DNA of 64,000 nucleotides from DATAGF01 sp963813355 (GCA_963813355.1 CAWEYS010000029.1:248001-312000); one strand, 5' to 3'; shown: positions 36,504-47,421, counted from the first letter of the stretch. Notes: a model not told the origin generated them from the letters alone. A program made the numbers and translations.

Positions 36504-37117
36504 GGCTGCGCGCGCTCGCCTTCGTCGCCGGCCTCGCGGCCCTCGAGGCCGCGATCCTGTTCCCGGCCGACTCGATCGAGGCCCACGTCGTCTCGCACGC
36601 GCTGGTCGCGGTGGTGGCCGCGCCCCTGCTGGTGCTCTCCCGCCCGCTCGGCGTGGCCCTGCGGCCGCTGTCGCCCGGCCGCCGCCGGCGCGCCGTCGGC
36701 GCGCTGCGGCGCAGCCCCCTCGGCTCGGCCGCCGCGCCGTGGGCGGCCTGGGGGGCGTTCATCGCCGCCCACTGGGCGGCGCTCATCGTCGCGGGGACCC
36801 AGCACCACCTGACCGGCCTCCCCCACCTCGGGCTGCACCTGCTGCTGCTGGTGGTCGGCGTGCTCTTCTGGCTGCCCGTGCTCGGCCACGGGCAGGTGAT
36901 GCCCCGGCTGCGCGGCCCGGCCGCGAGCCTCTACCTGTTCCTGGCCGTGCCGGCCGCCGACCTCACGGTCGTCTGGCTGATGGCCCGGGGCGAGACGACG
37001 GCCGTCGGCGTGATGCTGGCCGCGATGGCCCCGCTGGGGATCGCCGCCCTCGCCGTCTCGTGGAGCTGGATCCTGCGCGAGGAGCGGCTCGCGCGCGCCG
37101 GCCAGGCGGCCCCGTGA
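36500..37117 (+). CDS. ctaG: Cytochrome c oxidase assembly protein, CtaG (caa3_CtaG) type
   Basis: A 205-residue membrane protein with about six helices. Conserved histidines near helix ends (EAHVVSHALVAVVAAPLL, AHWAALIVAGTQHHLTG, LGLHLLLL) fit the caa3_CtaG family needed for copper insertion or assembly of the oxidase. The operon position between subunit IV and qcrC supports this. It occupies the place where subunit III (ctaE) might be expected. Confidence 0.78.
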   Translation: MRLRALAFVAGLAALEAAILFPADSIEAHVVSHALVAVVAAPLLVLSRPLGVALRPLSPGRRRRAVGALRRSPLGSAAAPWAAWGAFIAAHWAALIVAGTQHHLTGLPHLGLHLLLLVVGVLFWLPVLGHGQVMPRLRGPAASLYLFLAVPAADLTVVWLMARGETTAVGVMLAAMAPLGIAALAVSWSWILREERLARAGQAAP

Positions 37118-37861
37118 GGCGCCCGCTCGTCCTGGCCGCCGTCCTCGGCGCCTGCCTGCTGCCGGCCACCGCCCACGCCCAGACGGCGGCCGATCCCGCC
37201 GCCGTCGCGCGCGGCGAGGACGTCATGCAGGTGAACCAGGGGCGCACCCTGTTCCTCGAGGGTTGCGCGACGTGCCACGGCCAGGACGCCGAGGGCACCG
37301 ACCGGGCGCCCGACCTGCACGGCGTGGGCGCGCAGTCGGCCGACTTCTACCTCCGCACCGGGCGCATGCCGCTGGCGGTGCCGGGCGAGCCGCCGCTCAG
37401 CAATCCGCCGGAGTACGAGGAGGACGAGATCCAGGCGCTGATCGCCTACGTCGGCTCGCTCGGCGGGCCGGCGATCCCGACGGTCAACCCGGCCGCGGGC
37501 GACCTGAGCGAGGGCGAGCGGCTCTTCACCCTGTTCTGCGCCGGCTGCCACGGCAAGCTCGCCAAGGGCGGGGTCGGTCACGGGGGCGATCGCGCCGTCG
37601 CTCGACGAGGCGACGCAGGTGCAGATCGCGGAGGCCATCCGCATCGGGCCCTTCGTGATGCCGTGGTTCGACGAGAAGCTCATCGACCAGAAGGAGCTCG
37701 ACTCCATCGTGGCCTACGTCGAGAAGACCAAGGACCCCGACAACGCGGGCGGCTGGGACCTCGGGGGCATCGGGCCCATCCCCGAGGGGATGGTGGCCTT
37801 CTTCATCGGCCTCCTGGCGCTGCTGCTCGTGTCGCGCCTGATCGGGGAGCGGGGCGAGTGA
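37114..37861 (+). CDS. qcrC: Diheme cytochrome c of the bc complex, QcrC (one frame break)
   Basis: Membrane-anchored cytochrome c that links the bc complex to the aa3 oxidase. An N-terminal signal (LVLAAVLGACLLPATAHA) leads to two heme motifs, CATCHG and CAGCHG. The C-terminal anchor MVAFFIGLLALLLVSRL lies in the next frame. Removing one G near 37576 joins the two parts into a roughly 248-residue protein. Actinobacterial QcrC typically has two heme sites, as here. Overlaps ctaG and qcrA. Confidence 0.88.
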
Positions 37862-38759
37862 GCGCGCCGCCACCGCCCGAGGAGCGGCGCGCGCGCGACC
37901 GGGCCGAGCTGACGGCGGCCGCGCTCCTGCTGCTCGCGGCGCTCGCCGGGGTCGCGGCGATCGTGGTCTACATCGTCACCGACGACACCCAGCTCCTGGG
38001 CATCTCCTTCGGCGCTGGCCTTCCTCGGCGTGGCCGGCGCCATGATCGTCGCCGGCCTGCGCCTCTACCCGGCTCAGAAGGTCGTCGAGGAGCGCCCGGT
38101 CGCGGCGGACGAGGTCGCCGAGGCCGAGGTCGAGGAGAAGGTCGAGGACGCCGTGGGCGGCATCTCGCGCCGCAAGCTGCTGGCGGGCGCGGCCGGCGCC
38201 GCGGGGGCGGCCATCGGCGGGGCGCTGATCGTGCCCCTGGGGTCGCTCGGCCCGTTCGAGCTCGGCGAGAGCTTCGACGAGCTGCCCTGGAAGGACGGCG
38301 TGCGCCTGGTCAACGACCAGGGCGCGCCCATCCCGGCCGACCTCCTCGAGCAGGGCGCGTTCACGGCCGCCTTCCCCGAGGGGGCCGACAAGCGCGAGCT
38401 GGCCTCGCCGGTGGTGGTGCTGCGGCTGCCCGAGGGCGAGGACGACCTCGACCCCGAGCAGCAGGCGATCGCGCCCCGGGGCATCCTCGCCTTCTCGCGC
38501 ATCTGCACCCACGCCGGCTGCGCCATCGCGCTCTACCGCACGCCCGCTCTTCCCGCCCGAGGCGCCCAGCCCGGCCCTGGTCTGCCCCTGCCACTACTCG
38601 ACCTTCGACGTCCGCAAGGGCGGCAAGGTGATCTTCGGCCCGGCCGGGCGCGACCTGCCCCAGCTCCCCCTGAAGATCGGCGACGACGGCATCCTCACCG
38701 CCGCCGGGCCGCTGAGCGACAAGCCGGGGCCGTCCTACCTCACGGTGCGCAAGACGTGA
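37858..38759 (+). CDS. qcrA: Rieske iron-sulfur subunit of the bc complex, QcrA (two frame breaks)
   Basis: 2Fe-2S subunit that passes electrons from menaquinol to cytochrome c. Two N-terminal helices (LLLLAALAGVAAIVVYIV and the next) precede a twin-arginine-like SRRKLLAGAAG third helix, the three-helix actinobacterial form. The cluster ligands are CTHAGC and, after a frame change, CPCHYSTFD. Single extra bases near 38013 and 38546 account for the three frames used. The final frame ends at TGA 38757-38759, overlapping qcrB. Confidence 0.88.
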
Positions 38760-40156
38760 TCTTCGCCCGCGTCGGCCGCTTCCTCGACGACCGGGCCGGC
38801 TCCGGCGCGCTGCTGTCGCGCGGCTTCCGCTACGTCTTCCCCGACCACTGGACGTTCCTGTTCGGGGAGATCGCCCTCTACTGCTTCCTCATCCTGGTGG
38901 GGACGGGCACCTACCTGACGTTCTTCTTCGAGCCGAGCACCGCGCAGGTGATCTACGACGGCTCGTACGCCCCGCTGCAGGGCCAGGAGGTCTCGGAGGC
39001 CTACCGCTCGGCCGTCGACATCTCGCTCGACGTCAAGGCGGGGCTGCTGATCCGCCAGACGCACCACTGGGCCGCGCTGGTGTTCGTCGCGGCGATCCTG
39101 GTGCACATGCTGCGGGTCTTCTTCACCGGCGCCTTCCGGCGGCCGCGCGACCTGAACTGGATGGTCGGGATCACGCTGGCGCTGATGGCCCTGGTCGAGG
39201 GCTTCGCCGGCTACTCGCTGCCCGACGACCTGCTGTCGGGCATGGGCCTGGCGATCGGCTACTCGGTGCTCGCCGCCACCCCGATCATCGGCGGCTGGCT
39301 CGCCGAGCTCGTCTGGGGCGGCACGTTCCCGGGCGGCGAGGAGTTCATCTCGCGCCTCTACGCGGCCCACATCTTCATCCTGCCGCTCGTCATCTTCGGG
39401 CTGATCGGCCTGCACCTGTACATGGTGGTGCGCCACCGCCACACCCAGTTCGCGGGGCCGGGGCGCCAGGAGCGCAACGTGATCGGCTCGCCGGCCTTCC
39501 CCGGCTACATCATGCGCTCGGGGGGCCTGTTCTTCGCGACGGCCGGCGTGCTGCTGCTGCTGGGCGGCCTGATCCAGATCAACCCGATCTGGCAGTACGG
39601 CGTCTACCAGCCCTGGCTGGGCACCAACGGCGCCCAGCCCGACTACTACTTCGGCTGGCTGATCGGGGCGCTGCGGCTGATGCCCAACTGGGAGTGGACG
39701 GTCAGCGGCTACACGATCATCCCCAACCCCTTCTGGGGCGGGATCCTCTACCCGATGATCGTGTTCTCGATCCTGTTCGCCTGGCCGTCGCTCGAACGCC
39801 GCTTCAGCGGGGACCGCGCCCCGCACCACCTGGTCCAGCGGCCGCGCGACGCCCCGTTCCGCACCGGCCTGGGCGTGGCCCTGCTCCTGCAGGTGACGAT
39901 GGTGCAGATCGCGGGCTCCGCCGACCGCATCTACGTGTCCTTCGGGATCTCCTACGAGCTGCAGATCTGGTTCTGGAGGATCGCGGCCGTGGTCATCCCG
40001 ATCCTCGGCTTCTTCATCGCGCGGGCGATCTGCCGGCGCCTGCTCCGGACCGAGGCCCACCCGCTGCGCGGCTGGACCGGGACGGCGGTCGACCGCTCCC
40101 CGGAGGGCGGCTTCGAGCCCGCCGGGAAGGGCTCAGGGCCGCCCCCGCCGCCCTAG
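38756..40156 (+). CDS. qcrB: Cytochrome b subunit of the bc complex, QcrB
   Basis: Quinol-oxidising cytochrome b with 466 residues and eight or so membrane helices. The heme histidines are in RQTHHWAALVFVAAILVHMLR and in YAAHIFILPLVIFGLIGLHLYMVVRHRHTQF. The Qo-site region PxWxx-like PDYYFGWLIGALRLMP is present. It starts with GTG overlapping qcrA and ends the operon. The order coxB-ctaD-IV-ctaG-qcrCAB suggests a bc-aa3 supercomplex. Confidence 0.95.
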   Translation: MIFARVGRFLDDRAGSGALLSRGFRYVFPDHWTFLFGEIALYCFLILVGTGTYLTFFFEPSTAQVIYDGSYAPLQGQEVSEAYRSAVDISLDVKAGLLIRQTHHWAALVFVAAILVHMLRVFFTGAFRRPRDLNWMVGITLALMALVEGFAGYSLPDDLLSGMGLAIGYSVLAATPIIGGWLAELVWGGTFPGGEEFISRLYAAHIFILPLVIFGLIGLHLYMVVRHRHTQFAGPGRQERNVIGSPAFPGYIMRSGGLFFATAGVLLLLGGLIQINPIWQYGVYQPWLGTNGAQPDYYFGWLIGALRLMPNWEWTVSGYTIIPNPFWGGILYPMIVFSILFAWPSLERRFSGDRAPHHLVQRPRDAPFRTGLGVALLLQVTMVQIAGSADRIYVSFGISYELQIWFWRIAAVVIPILGFFIARAICRRLLRTEAHPLRGWTGTAVDRSPEGGFEPAGKGSGPPPPP

Positions 40157-41269
40157 TCAGCCGCGCAGGCGCGCCACCCAGATCGCCTCCTGGGGCCAGC
40201 GGTGCGACCAGTCGGCGGTGACGTAGTCGTGAGGCCCCGGGTCGCCGTCCTCCGGCGCCTGAGGCTCGTGCAGGGCCTCGACGGCGAAGCCCGACCGGCG
40301 CAGCTCGGCGATCCAGTCGCCGTAGGTCATGTTGAACTCGATCGAGGGGTGATCCAGCCAGTCGAAGGAGCGCATGCCGAAGTAGGGCCGCACCAGCCGG
40401 TCGGCGGTCGGGAAGCCGCCGAAGTCCGGGATGCAGAGCATGAGGATCGGCGTGTGGGTCAGGAAGACCAGCAGGCCGCCCGGGCGCAGCAGCCGGGCCG
40501 CCTCGGGGATCCAGAGCGCGGGGTCGCACCACAGGCAGGCCCCGTACTCCGAGAAGGCCAGGTCGAAGCCCCCATCCGAGAGGGGGACCGCCTCCCCGCT
40601 GGCGTGGACGAGGGGGAAGTCGAGCCCGTGCTCGCGTTGCAGCCGCCGGGCCGTCTCGAGCTGTCCGGCGGAGTTGTCGACCCCGGTCGGCCGGGCCCCG
40701 CGCCGCGCGAGCCACGCCGACCAGTACGCCGTGCCGCACCCGAGCTCGACGACGTCGAGGCCCGCGACGTCGGGCAGCACCCCGAGCTCCCGCTCTGGGA
40801 TCTTCCAGATGCCCCACACGGGCTCGTCCATCGCCCACTTGAGTTCGCCGTCCGCGGCGAACTCGCCGGCCAGGCCGTCCCAGACCTCGCGGTTGATGCG
40901 GGCGTGGCCGGTGAGGCCGTCGGCAGCGCGGCCGCCCCGGCGGCGGCGGCGCCAGGGGGCGACCAGCGCGTGGCTCTCGGCGACGAGCAGGCGCACCAGG
41001 TCGTCGCCGGCGTCGCCGCCCAGCGTCACCGTGATCCAGTGGCGCTTGTTGAGGTGGTAGCCGGGGATGATCGCCTCGTGCGCCTCCCGCAGCTCCTCGG
41101 CGTAGTCGGGGTCGCACTTCACGCTCACCCGCAGGGGCTCGTCCGACAGCGCCGACAGGGCGAACATCTTGCCCCCGACCTTGAAGACGGACGTGCTCGC
41201 GTTGAAGGGGAAGGTCTCCTCGGCGCCGACCCGCCCGAGGCACCAGTCGTGCAGCTCCTCCGGGCTCAC
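40157..41269 (-). CDS. YjbR/MmcQ domain fused to a class I SAM methyltransferase
   Basis: Single intact 370-residue frame. Residues 1-115 match the MmcQ/YjbR fold: SPEELHDWCLGRVGAEETFPF at the start and LNKRHWITVTLGGD near the end, a small DNA-binding-like domain of unknown function. After an arginine-rich linker (about 120-130) comes a methyltransferase with VVELGCGTAYWSAWLA as SAM motif I and GVDNSAGQLETARRL as motif II. The two parts usually occur as separate proteins, so this is a fusion or a lost stop codon. GTG overlaps the AraC gene stop. Substrate unknown. Confidence 0.78.
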   Translation of the reverse strand: MSPEELHDWCLGRVGAEETFPFNASTSVFKVGGKMFALSALSDEPLRVSVKCDPDYAEELREAHEAIIPGYHLNKRHWITVTLGGDAGDDLVRLLVAESHALVAPWRRRRRGGRAADGLTGHARINREVWDGLAGEFAADGELKWAMDEPVWGIWKIPERELGVLPDVAGLDVVELGCGTAYWSAWLARRGARPTGVDNSAGQLETARRLQREHGLDFPLVHASGEAVPLSDGGFDLAFSEYGACLWCDPALWIPEAARLLRPGGLLVFLTHTPILMLCIPDFGGFPTADRLVRPYFGMRSFDWLDHPSIEFNMTYGDWIAELRRSGFAVEALHEPQAPEDGDPGPHDYVTADWSHRWPQEAIWVARLRG

Positions 41270-41955
41270 CCCACGGGCGTCCCGAGCTCGCCGCGAAGCA
41301 GCGCGTGGGGCGTCGCCCCGGCCAGGTCGCGGACGTCGTTGGCCATGTGGGCCTCGTCGTACCAGCCGTGCTCGACGGCGGTGCGCGCCCAGCTCTCGCC
41401 GCGGCCGGCGCTGAGCGCCCGCTGCATGCGCCCGATGCGCGCCATCCGCGCCGGGCTCAGCCCGGCCGCCGCCAGCACCCGCCGGCGCAGGTGGCGCGGG
41501 CTGTAGCCGCTCTCGCGCGAGAGGGCGCCGGCGCCCACCGCGCGCATCGCTGCCTCGGCGAGCGGATCGGGCGGGGCGGCGTCCGCCGCCAGGTCGGCGA
41601 GCGAGGCCGGCCGCCGGCCGACGAGCTCCGCGACCGGCACGCGCTCGTCCAGCAGCTCCGAGGCCGGCATGCCGAAGAGCGCCGGAAAGGCCCCGGGACG
41701 CAGGCGGACGCCGCGCGCCTCGTACCCGGGCTCCACGCGGAACAGCGCCGCGGCCGTGAACGGTCCCACGACGTCGCCGCCGATCAGGTCGACGCAGCCG
41801 TCCGGGAGGACGCGCAGGTCGGCGCAGCGGCTCGCGCGCACCCGCCAGACCGCGTGCACCCACGGCGCGAGGGCCGGCGGCGGCGCGTGGGCCTCGTACG
41901 CGAGGCCGGGCCCGTCGACGAAGACGACCGGGAGCGGCTCGGGTGCCGCGCTCAT
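41266..41955 (-). CDS. AraC-family transcriptional regulator
   Basis: A 229-residue regulator. The C-terminal half holds the double helix-turn-helix (LSRESGYSPRHLRRRVLAAAGLSPARMARIGRMQRAL, then WYDEAHMANDVRDLAGATPHALL). The N-terminal half (LRVLPDGCVDLIGG) is the DUF6597-like sensor part found in many actinobacterial AraC proteins. ATG 41955 has a TATCCT box 6 nt upstream, suggesting a leaderless message. It is translationally coupled to the YjbR-methyltransferase gene, a likely partner. Confidence 0.85.
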   Translation of the reverse strand: MSAAPEPLPVVFVDGPGLAYEAHAPPPALAPWVHAVWRVRASRCADLRVLPDGCVDLIGGDVVGPFTAAALFRVEPGYEARGVRLRPGAFPALFGMPASELLDERVPVAELVGRRPASLADLAADAAPPDPLAEAAMRAVGAGALSRESGYSPRHLRRRVLAAAGLSPARMARIGRMQRALSAGRGESWARTAVEHGWYDEAHMANDVRDLAGATPHALLRGELGTPVG

Positions 41956-41961
41956 CGGCCC

Positions 41962-41967
41962 AGGATA
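41962..41967 (-). promoter_or_regulatory. -10 box of a possible leaderless araC-type gene promoter
   Basis: TATCCT ends 6 nt before the ATG at 41955; no ribosome site intervenes. Confidence 0.45.
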
Positions 41968-42004
41968 GGCGACGGCCCCGGCCGGGGCCGCGCGGGCCAA
42001 TGCC

Positions 42005-42316
42005 CTAGGCGGCGAGCGGCAGAGCCTCGGTCGGGCGGCCGGGGTTGGCCCGGGCGTCGCGGTTGACCTCGACGATGCGGGCCATCAGCGCCCGGTAGGT
42101 CGCCGGGGCCTCGGCCGGCGGGGCCCCGAGCTCGGCCGCCAGCCGGCCGGCCCAGGCGACCAGGCTCGCCTGGGGCCGGGCCGAGGGGTCCTGCAGCGCC
42201 TGCTCGAGGACCACCCCGCCGAGGCCCCGCAGCTCGGACAGCAGCACGCCCCGCGGGCGGGGCGGCTTGGGCTTGGCACGGCTACGACGGCGGGCGGGCG
42301 CGGCGGACGACGGCAC
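42005..42316 (-). CDS. Small basic hypothetical protein
   Basis: A 103-residue protein that I do not recognise. The first 25 residues are rich in Arg, Lys and Pro. The rest is predicted helical and alanine-rich (LSELRGLGGVVLEQALQDP, then AAELGAPPAEAPATYRALMARIVEVN). A GTG start with AGGAG 8 nt upstream supports translation. It lies between the PH-domain gene and the AraC gene on the same strand. Confidence 0.5.
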   Translation of the reverse strand: MPSSAAPARRRSRAKPKPPRPRGVLLSELRGLGGVVLEQALQDPSARPQASLVAWAGRLAAELGAPPAEAPATYRALMARIVEVNRDARANPGRPTEALPLAA

Positions 42317-42399
42317 GGGCGGGCTCCTGGGGCGAAACGGTCGGGCACCCGATGCATCGACCCCGCGCCGCGCCGACTGGTCCCCCGAACGGGGGATCC

Positions 42400-42906
42400 T
42401 CAGATGCCCTGGGCCGTGTGCTCTCCGTGGCTCATGGTGTTCTCGCCGACGATCCGCACCAGGCGCTGGGGGTCGGCGATGCCCTCGAAGCGGAACTGGC
42501 TGGAGGTCTCGGCCGTCCCGGCGGTGTCGAAGTCGACCGCGCCGACGCGCATCGCGCGGTCCATCATGCTCTGCGAGATGTTGACGTTCTGGACCCGCTC
42601 GAAGCGCGCGGTCTGCTCGTCGCGCGCAAGGATCCCGCGGCGCACCCGCAGGCGCTGGTTGGTCACCTGGTAGAAGGTCGCGTAGCGGCGCAGGACGTCG
42701 AACACGACGACCAGCACGACCAGCAGCAGCGAGATCAGCAGCCACTGCCAGTAGGGCAGCCCCGTGTCGCCGTCGTTGGCGCGCACGATGCCGGCGATGA
42801 TCACCGGCAGGAGCGCCACCGGGATCCAGATCACGAAGAAGCTGAGCTGGGCCCGCCACGACGGGCGTCCCTGCCACAGGATCCTCTCCCCCTGGAGCAG
42901 CTCCAT
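42400..42906 (-). CDS. Bacterial PH-domain (YdbS/DUF304-like) membrane protein
   Basis: A 168-residue protein. GERILWQGRPSWRAQLSFF is the typical entry to bPH_2 proteins. Two membrane helices follow (about 24-43 and 54-70). The PH-like domain contains YQVTNQRLRVRRGILARDEQTARFERVQNV (shown in parts here, about 79-108). Such proteins are membrane-associated and of unclear function. A TAGGTT box lies 8 nt before the ATG, and no ribosome site is visible. Confidence 0.82.
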   Translation of the reverse strand: MELLQGERILWQGRPSWRAQLSFFVIWIPVALLPVIIAGIVRANDGDTGLPYWQWLLISLLLVVLVVVFDVLRRYATFYQVTNQRLRVRRGILARDEQTARFERVQNVNISQSMMDRAMRVGAVDFDTAGTAETSSQFRFEGIADPQRLVRIVGENTMSHGEHTAQGI

Positions 42907-42914
42907 GGCCGCGA

Positions 42915-42920
42915 AACCTA
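42915..42920 (-). promoter_or_regulatory. -10 box of a possible leaderless PH-protein promoter
   Basis: TAGGTT ends 8 nt before the ATG at 42906. Confidence 0.4.
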
Positions 42921-43010
42921 CCCTCCGGGGTGGGCGCCGCGCGCGCCGACGCTCGTCACGAAGGATACGATGTCGCCCGTCCCGGACGGCCCACGCGAGG
43001 AGTCGAGCGC

Positions 43011-44983
<1,973 letters not shown>

Positions 44984-44990
44984 CCCTCCC

Positions 44991-45614
44991 TCAGAGACCG
45001 GGCGGCAGCGACCGCCCGGTCCCCACCAGCCGGCCCTTGGCGTGGTCGAGGGCGAACAGGAGCGCGTTGCGCGGCGGGGCGCGCCGGTCCGACTCGCGGA
45101 ACCACGCCACGACCCCCTCCACGCCCAGGGCCAGGGCGAGCCGCGCGTCGGCGCCGGCGTCGGCCGCCAGGGCCACGAGGAGGGTCAGCGCGGCGATCTC
45201 CCGGGCCGGCCCCGAGGTGCCGGGCGCCTCGGCGATGCGCGGCACCAGGCCGCCCCGCGCGTCGAGCAGCTCGACGACGAGTCGCGCGGCGCCGGGGCCC
45301 TCCCAGGGGACCACCGCGAGCGCCCCCGGCACCCCGAGGCGCTCGAGGGGAACCAGGTCGCCCGGCAGGGGGTCGTCGCCGGCGGCCACGATCCCCGTCG
45401 AGGCCCGCGCGAGCGCGTCGCGGTAGGCCTCCCAGCGCTGGTCGCTGGAATTGAAGACGCCGAGCGCTGCCGCCCCGACGCCCAGCGCGAGCCGGTCGGC
45501 GGCCTCGTGCTCGGGCCAGCGCCGGTCCGCGGGGTGGAGCATCGCCGCGGCCCGGCGGGGGCCGTAGAAGGCGACCTCGCCCCGGACCAGCGGCGCGCGA
45601 TCGAACAACCCCAC
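44991..45614 (-). CDS. Hypothetical protein
   Basis: A 207-residue soluble protein that I do not recognise. It contains an alternating hydrophobic/acidic pattern with possible helices at 120-165 (PAREIAALTLLVALAADAGA). No signal peptide, membrane helix or known motif is visible. It is convergent with acs (7-bp gap) and divergent from the CDF transporter. Codon use matches its neighbours, which supports a real gene. Confidence 0.6.
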   Translation of the reverse strand: MGLFDRAPLVRGEVAFYGPRRAAAMLHPADRRWPEHEAADRLALGVGAAALGVFNSSDQRWEAYRDALARASTGIVAAGDDPLPGDLVPLERLGVPGALAVVPWEGPGAARLVVELLDARGGLVPRIAEAPGTSGPAREIAALTLLVALAADAGADARLALALGVEGVVAWFRESDRRAPPRNALLFALDHAKGRLVGTGRSLPPGL

Positions 45615-45706
45615 CCAGCGCCCCCCTGATCCCGCGCCGCCGCGAAGGGGCGCCTCGCGCCGCAGTTCGCCGCGGCTAGCGCCGGATCGCCGCGGGCGTG
45701 CGCGAC

Positions 45707-45737
45707 TTGACTTAGCAACAGGCTAAATGACTACCGT
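45707..45737 (+). promoter_or_regulatory. MerR-type promoter/operator of the CDF transporter
   Basis: TTGACT and TACCGT are separated by 19 bp, with the inverted repeat TTAGC-AACAG-GCTAA (45712-45726) in the overlong spacer. This is the arrangement that MerR-family metal sensors untwist. TACCGT ends 8 nt before the ATG, so the message may be leaderless. Confidence 0.6.
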
Positions 45738-45745
45738 CGCGGGCG

Positions 45746-46615
45746 ATGACGGACCACGCCCGCCGCAACCGCGCCGCCGCGCTGCTGTCGGTGGCCTCGA
45801 ACGCCCTGCTCACCGCCGTGAAGCTCGCGATCGGGCTGGTGACCGGCTCGGTCGCCGTGCTCTCGGAGGCGGCGAACTCGGCCGGCGACCTCATCGCCTC
45901 GGCCATCGCCTTCGCGGGCGTGCGCGCCGCCGCGCGGCCGGCCGACTCCGACCACCCCTACGGCCACGAGAAGAGCGAGAACCTCGCGGCCGCGATCGAG
46001 GGCGTCCTGGTGCTGGCCGCCGGCGCCGCCGTCGCGGCCGAGGCCGTGCGGCGCCTGGTCTCCGGGGCGCCGGAGATCGCCTACCTCGACCTGGCCGTCG
46101 CCGTCATGGCGGCCTCGGCGGTCGTCAACCTCGTCGTGGCGCTGCGGCTGCGGCGGGTGGCCCGGCGGACGGGGTCCCCGGCGATCGAGGGCGACGCCGC
46201 CCACCTGGCGTCCGACGTCTGGACCTCCGGCGCGACCGCCGCCGGGCTGGCGCTGGTCGCCCTCACCGGGTGGACCGCGCTCGACGCGATCGTGGCGCTC
46301 GCCGTCGCCGGCTACGTGATGTCCGTCGGCCTCCGGCTCGCCTGGCGCGCCGGCCACGTCCTCCTCGACGGCAGCCTGCCCGAGAGCGAGATCGAGGTCA
46401 TCGAGGACGTGCTCGCCGGCTTCGAGCGCGACGGAGTGAGCTTCCACGCCCTGCGCGGGCGCCGGGCCGGCGCCAAGCGCCTGGTCAACCTGCACATGGT
46501 GGTCCCCCCCGACACGACCGTGCGCCGCGGCCACGCCATGAGCGGCCGGGTGAAGGGCGCGGTGCGCACGGCCCTGCCCGGCACCGAGGTCCTGATCCAC
46601 CTCGAGGACCACTAG
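45746..46615 (+). CDS. Cation diffusion facilitator (CDF) metal exporter
   Basis: Exports divalent metals (Zn, Co, Cd, Fe or Mn class) by proton antiport. It has 289 residues and six membrane helices. Metal-site residues lie in helix II (EAANSAGDLIAS; N/D positions) and helix V (HLASDV), with the HPYGHEKSE loop between helices II and III. The C-terminal cytoplasmic domain (about 210-289) ends HLEDH. Regulation is probably by a MerR-type sensor, judging from the promoter; no such gene is in the window. The metal cannot be assigned with confidence. Confidence 0.92.
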   Translation: MTDHARRNRAAALLSVASNALLTAVKLAIGLVTGSVAVLSEAANSAGDLIASAIAFAGVRAAARPADSDHPYGHEKSENLAAAIEGVLVLAAGAAVAAEAVRRLVSGAPEIAYLDLAVAVMAASAVVNLVVALRLRRVARRTGSPAIEGDAAHLASDVWTSGATAAGLALVALTGWTALDAIVALAVAGYVMSVGLRLAWRAGHVLLDGSLPESEIEVIEDVLAGFERDGVSFHALRGRRAGAKRLVNLHMVVPPDTTVRRGHAMSGRVKGAVRTALPGTEVLIHLEDH

Positions 46616-46677
46616 GCGTCGCTGAGGACGGCGCGCGCCGGCAGGGTCCGGCGCGGCGGCGGCGAATCGATCGATCC

Positions 46678-46872
46678 ATGACGACTTCATCGCTCGCGTT
46701 CGCCGAGGACGACACCCTCCAGGTGGCGCGCCCGGCCCGCCTCCCCCGCGCCATCCCCCCCCGCCGCCTCGACGAGATGGACCTCGACCCGCCCTCCGGG
46801 CCCGTGCCCCCCGAGGTGCTCGCGTACTTCGAGGCCGCCGTCACGCGCGAGGGGCTCCGCGAGAGCCGCTGA
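46678..46872 (+). CDS. Small hypothetical protein
   Basis: A 64-residue acidic/proline-rich protein with no recognised family. The tail PSGPVPPEVLAYFEAAVTREG looks like an ordered helix after a flexible N-terminus. It is placed between the CDF and PPOX genes on the same strand. Short and without a strong ribosome site, so it is uncertain. Confidence 0.4.
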   Translation: MTTSSLAFAEDDTLQVARPARLPRAIPPRRLDEMDLDPPSGPVPPEVLAYFEAAVTREGLRESR

Positions 46873-46956
46873 CCCGGTCGTCCCCTCGGGGGCGCCGATG
46901 AGTCTCGCTCCGTCCCCGGGTCACATCGTCGAACCGGACGACCCCGAGGAGGAGAG

Positions 46957-47412
46957 ATGCCCCGACGCATGACCGAGCGCGAGCGCGAGGCCTTCCTCGC
47001 CGAGCCGCGCACGGCGATCATCAGCGTGGCCTCCGGCGACGACCGCCCGCCTCTGGCCGTCCCGATCCACTACGCCTACGAGCCGGGCGGCGACATCACC
47101 TTCTACACGGACACCCAGCGCCGCACCTCGCGCAAGACCACGCTCATCGCGCGGGCCGGCGGGCGGTTCACGCTCACCGTCCAGCACCCGGAGTGGCCGT
47201 ACCGCTACGTCAGCGTCGAGTGCACCGTGGTGCGCACCGACCGGCCGCCCAGCACCGACCAGATCCTCGCCGTCGGCCGCCCGTTCATGCCCGAGGAGGA
47301 TTCCCGGGCGCTGGCGGCGTCGGAGATCGGCGACCCCGAGAGCACCATGGTCCTCTACACCGCCCGCCCGGACCGCTGGCTGGCGATGGACTTCCACGAG
47401 GACGCCGGGTAG
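46957..47412 (+). CDS. Pyridoxamine 5'-phosphate oxidase-family (FMN/F420-binding) protein
   Basis: A 151-residue split-barrel flavin-binding protein. Features: FLAEPRTAIISVASGDDRPPLAVPIHYAY at the start, the strand FYTDTQRRTSRKTTLI, and WPYRYVSVECTV in the middle. Members reduce or oxidise small substrates with FMN, F420 or heme; the cofactor is not determinable here. GAGGAGGAG precedes the ATG. The hydrolase gene follows 9 bp later. Confidence 0.82.
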   Translation: MPRRMTEREREAFLAEPRTAIISVASGDDRPPLAVPIHYAYEPGGDITFYTDTQRRTSRKTTLIARAGGRFTLTVQHPEWPYRYVSVECTVVRTDRPPSTDQILAVGRPFMPEEDSRALAASEIGDPESTMVLYTARPDRWLAMDFHEDAG

Positions 47413-47421
47413 GCGCGCCCG

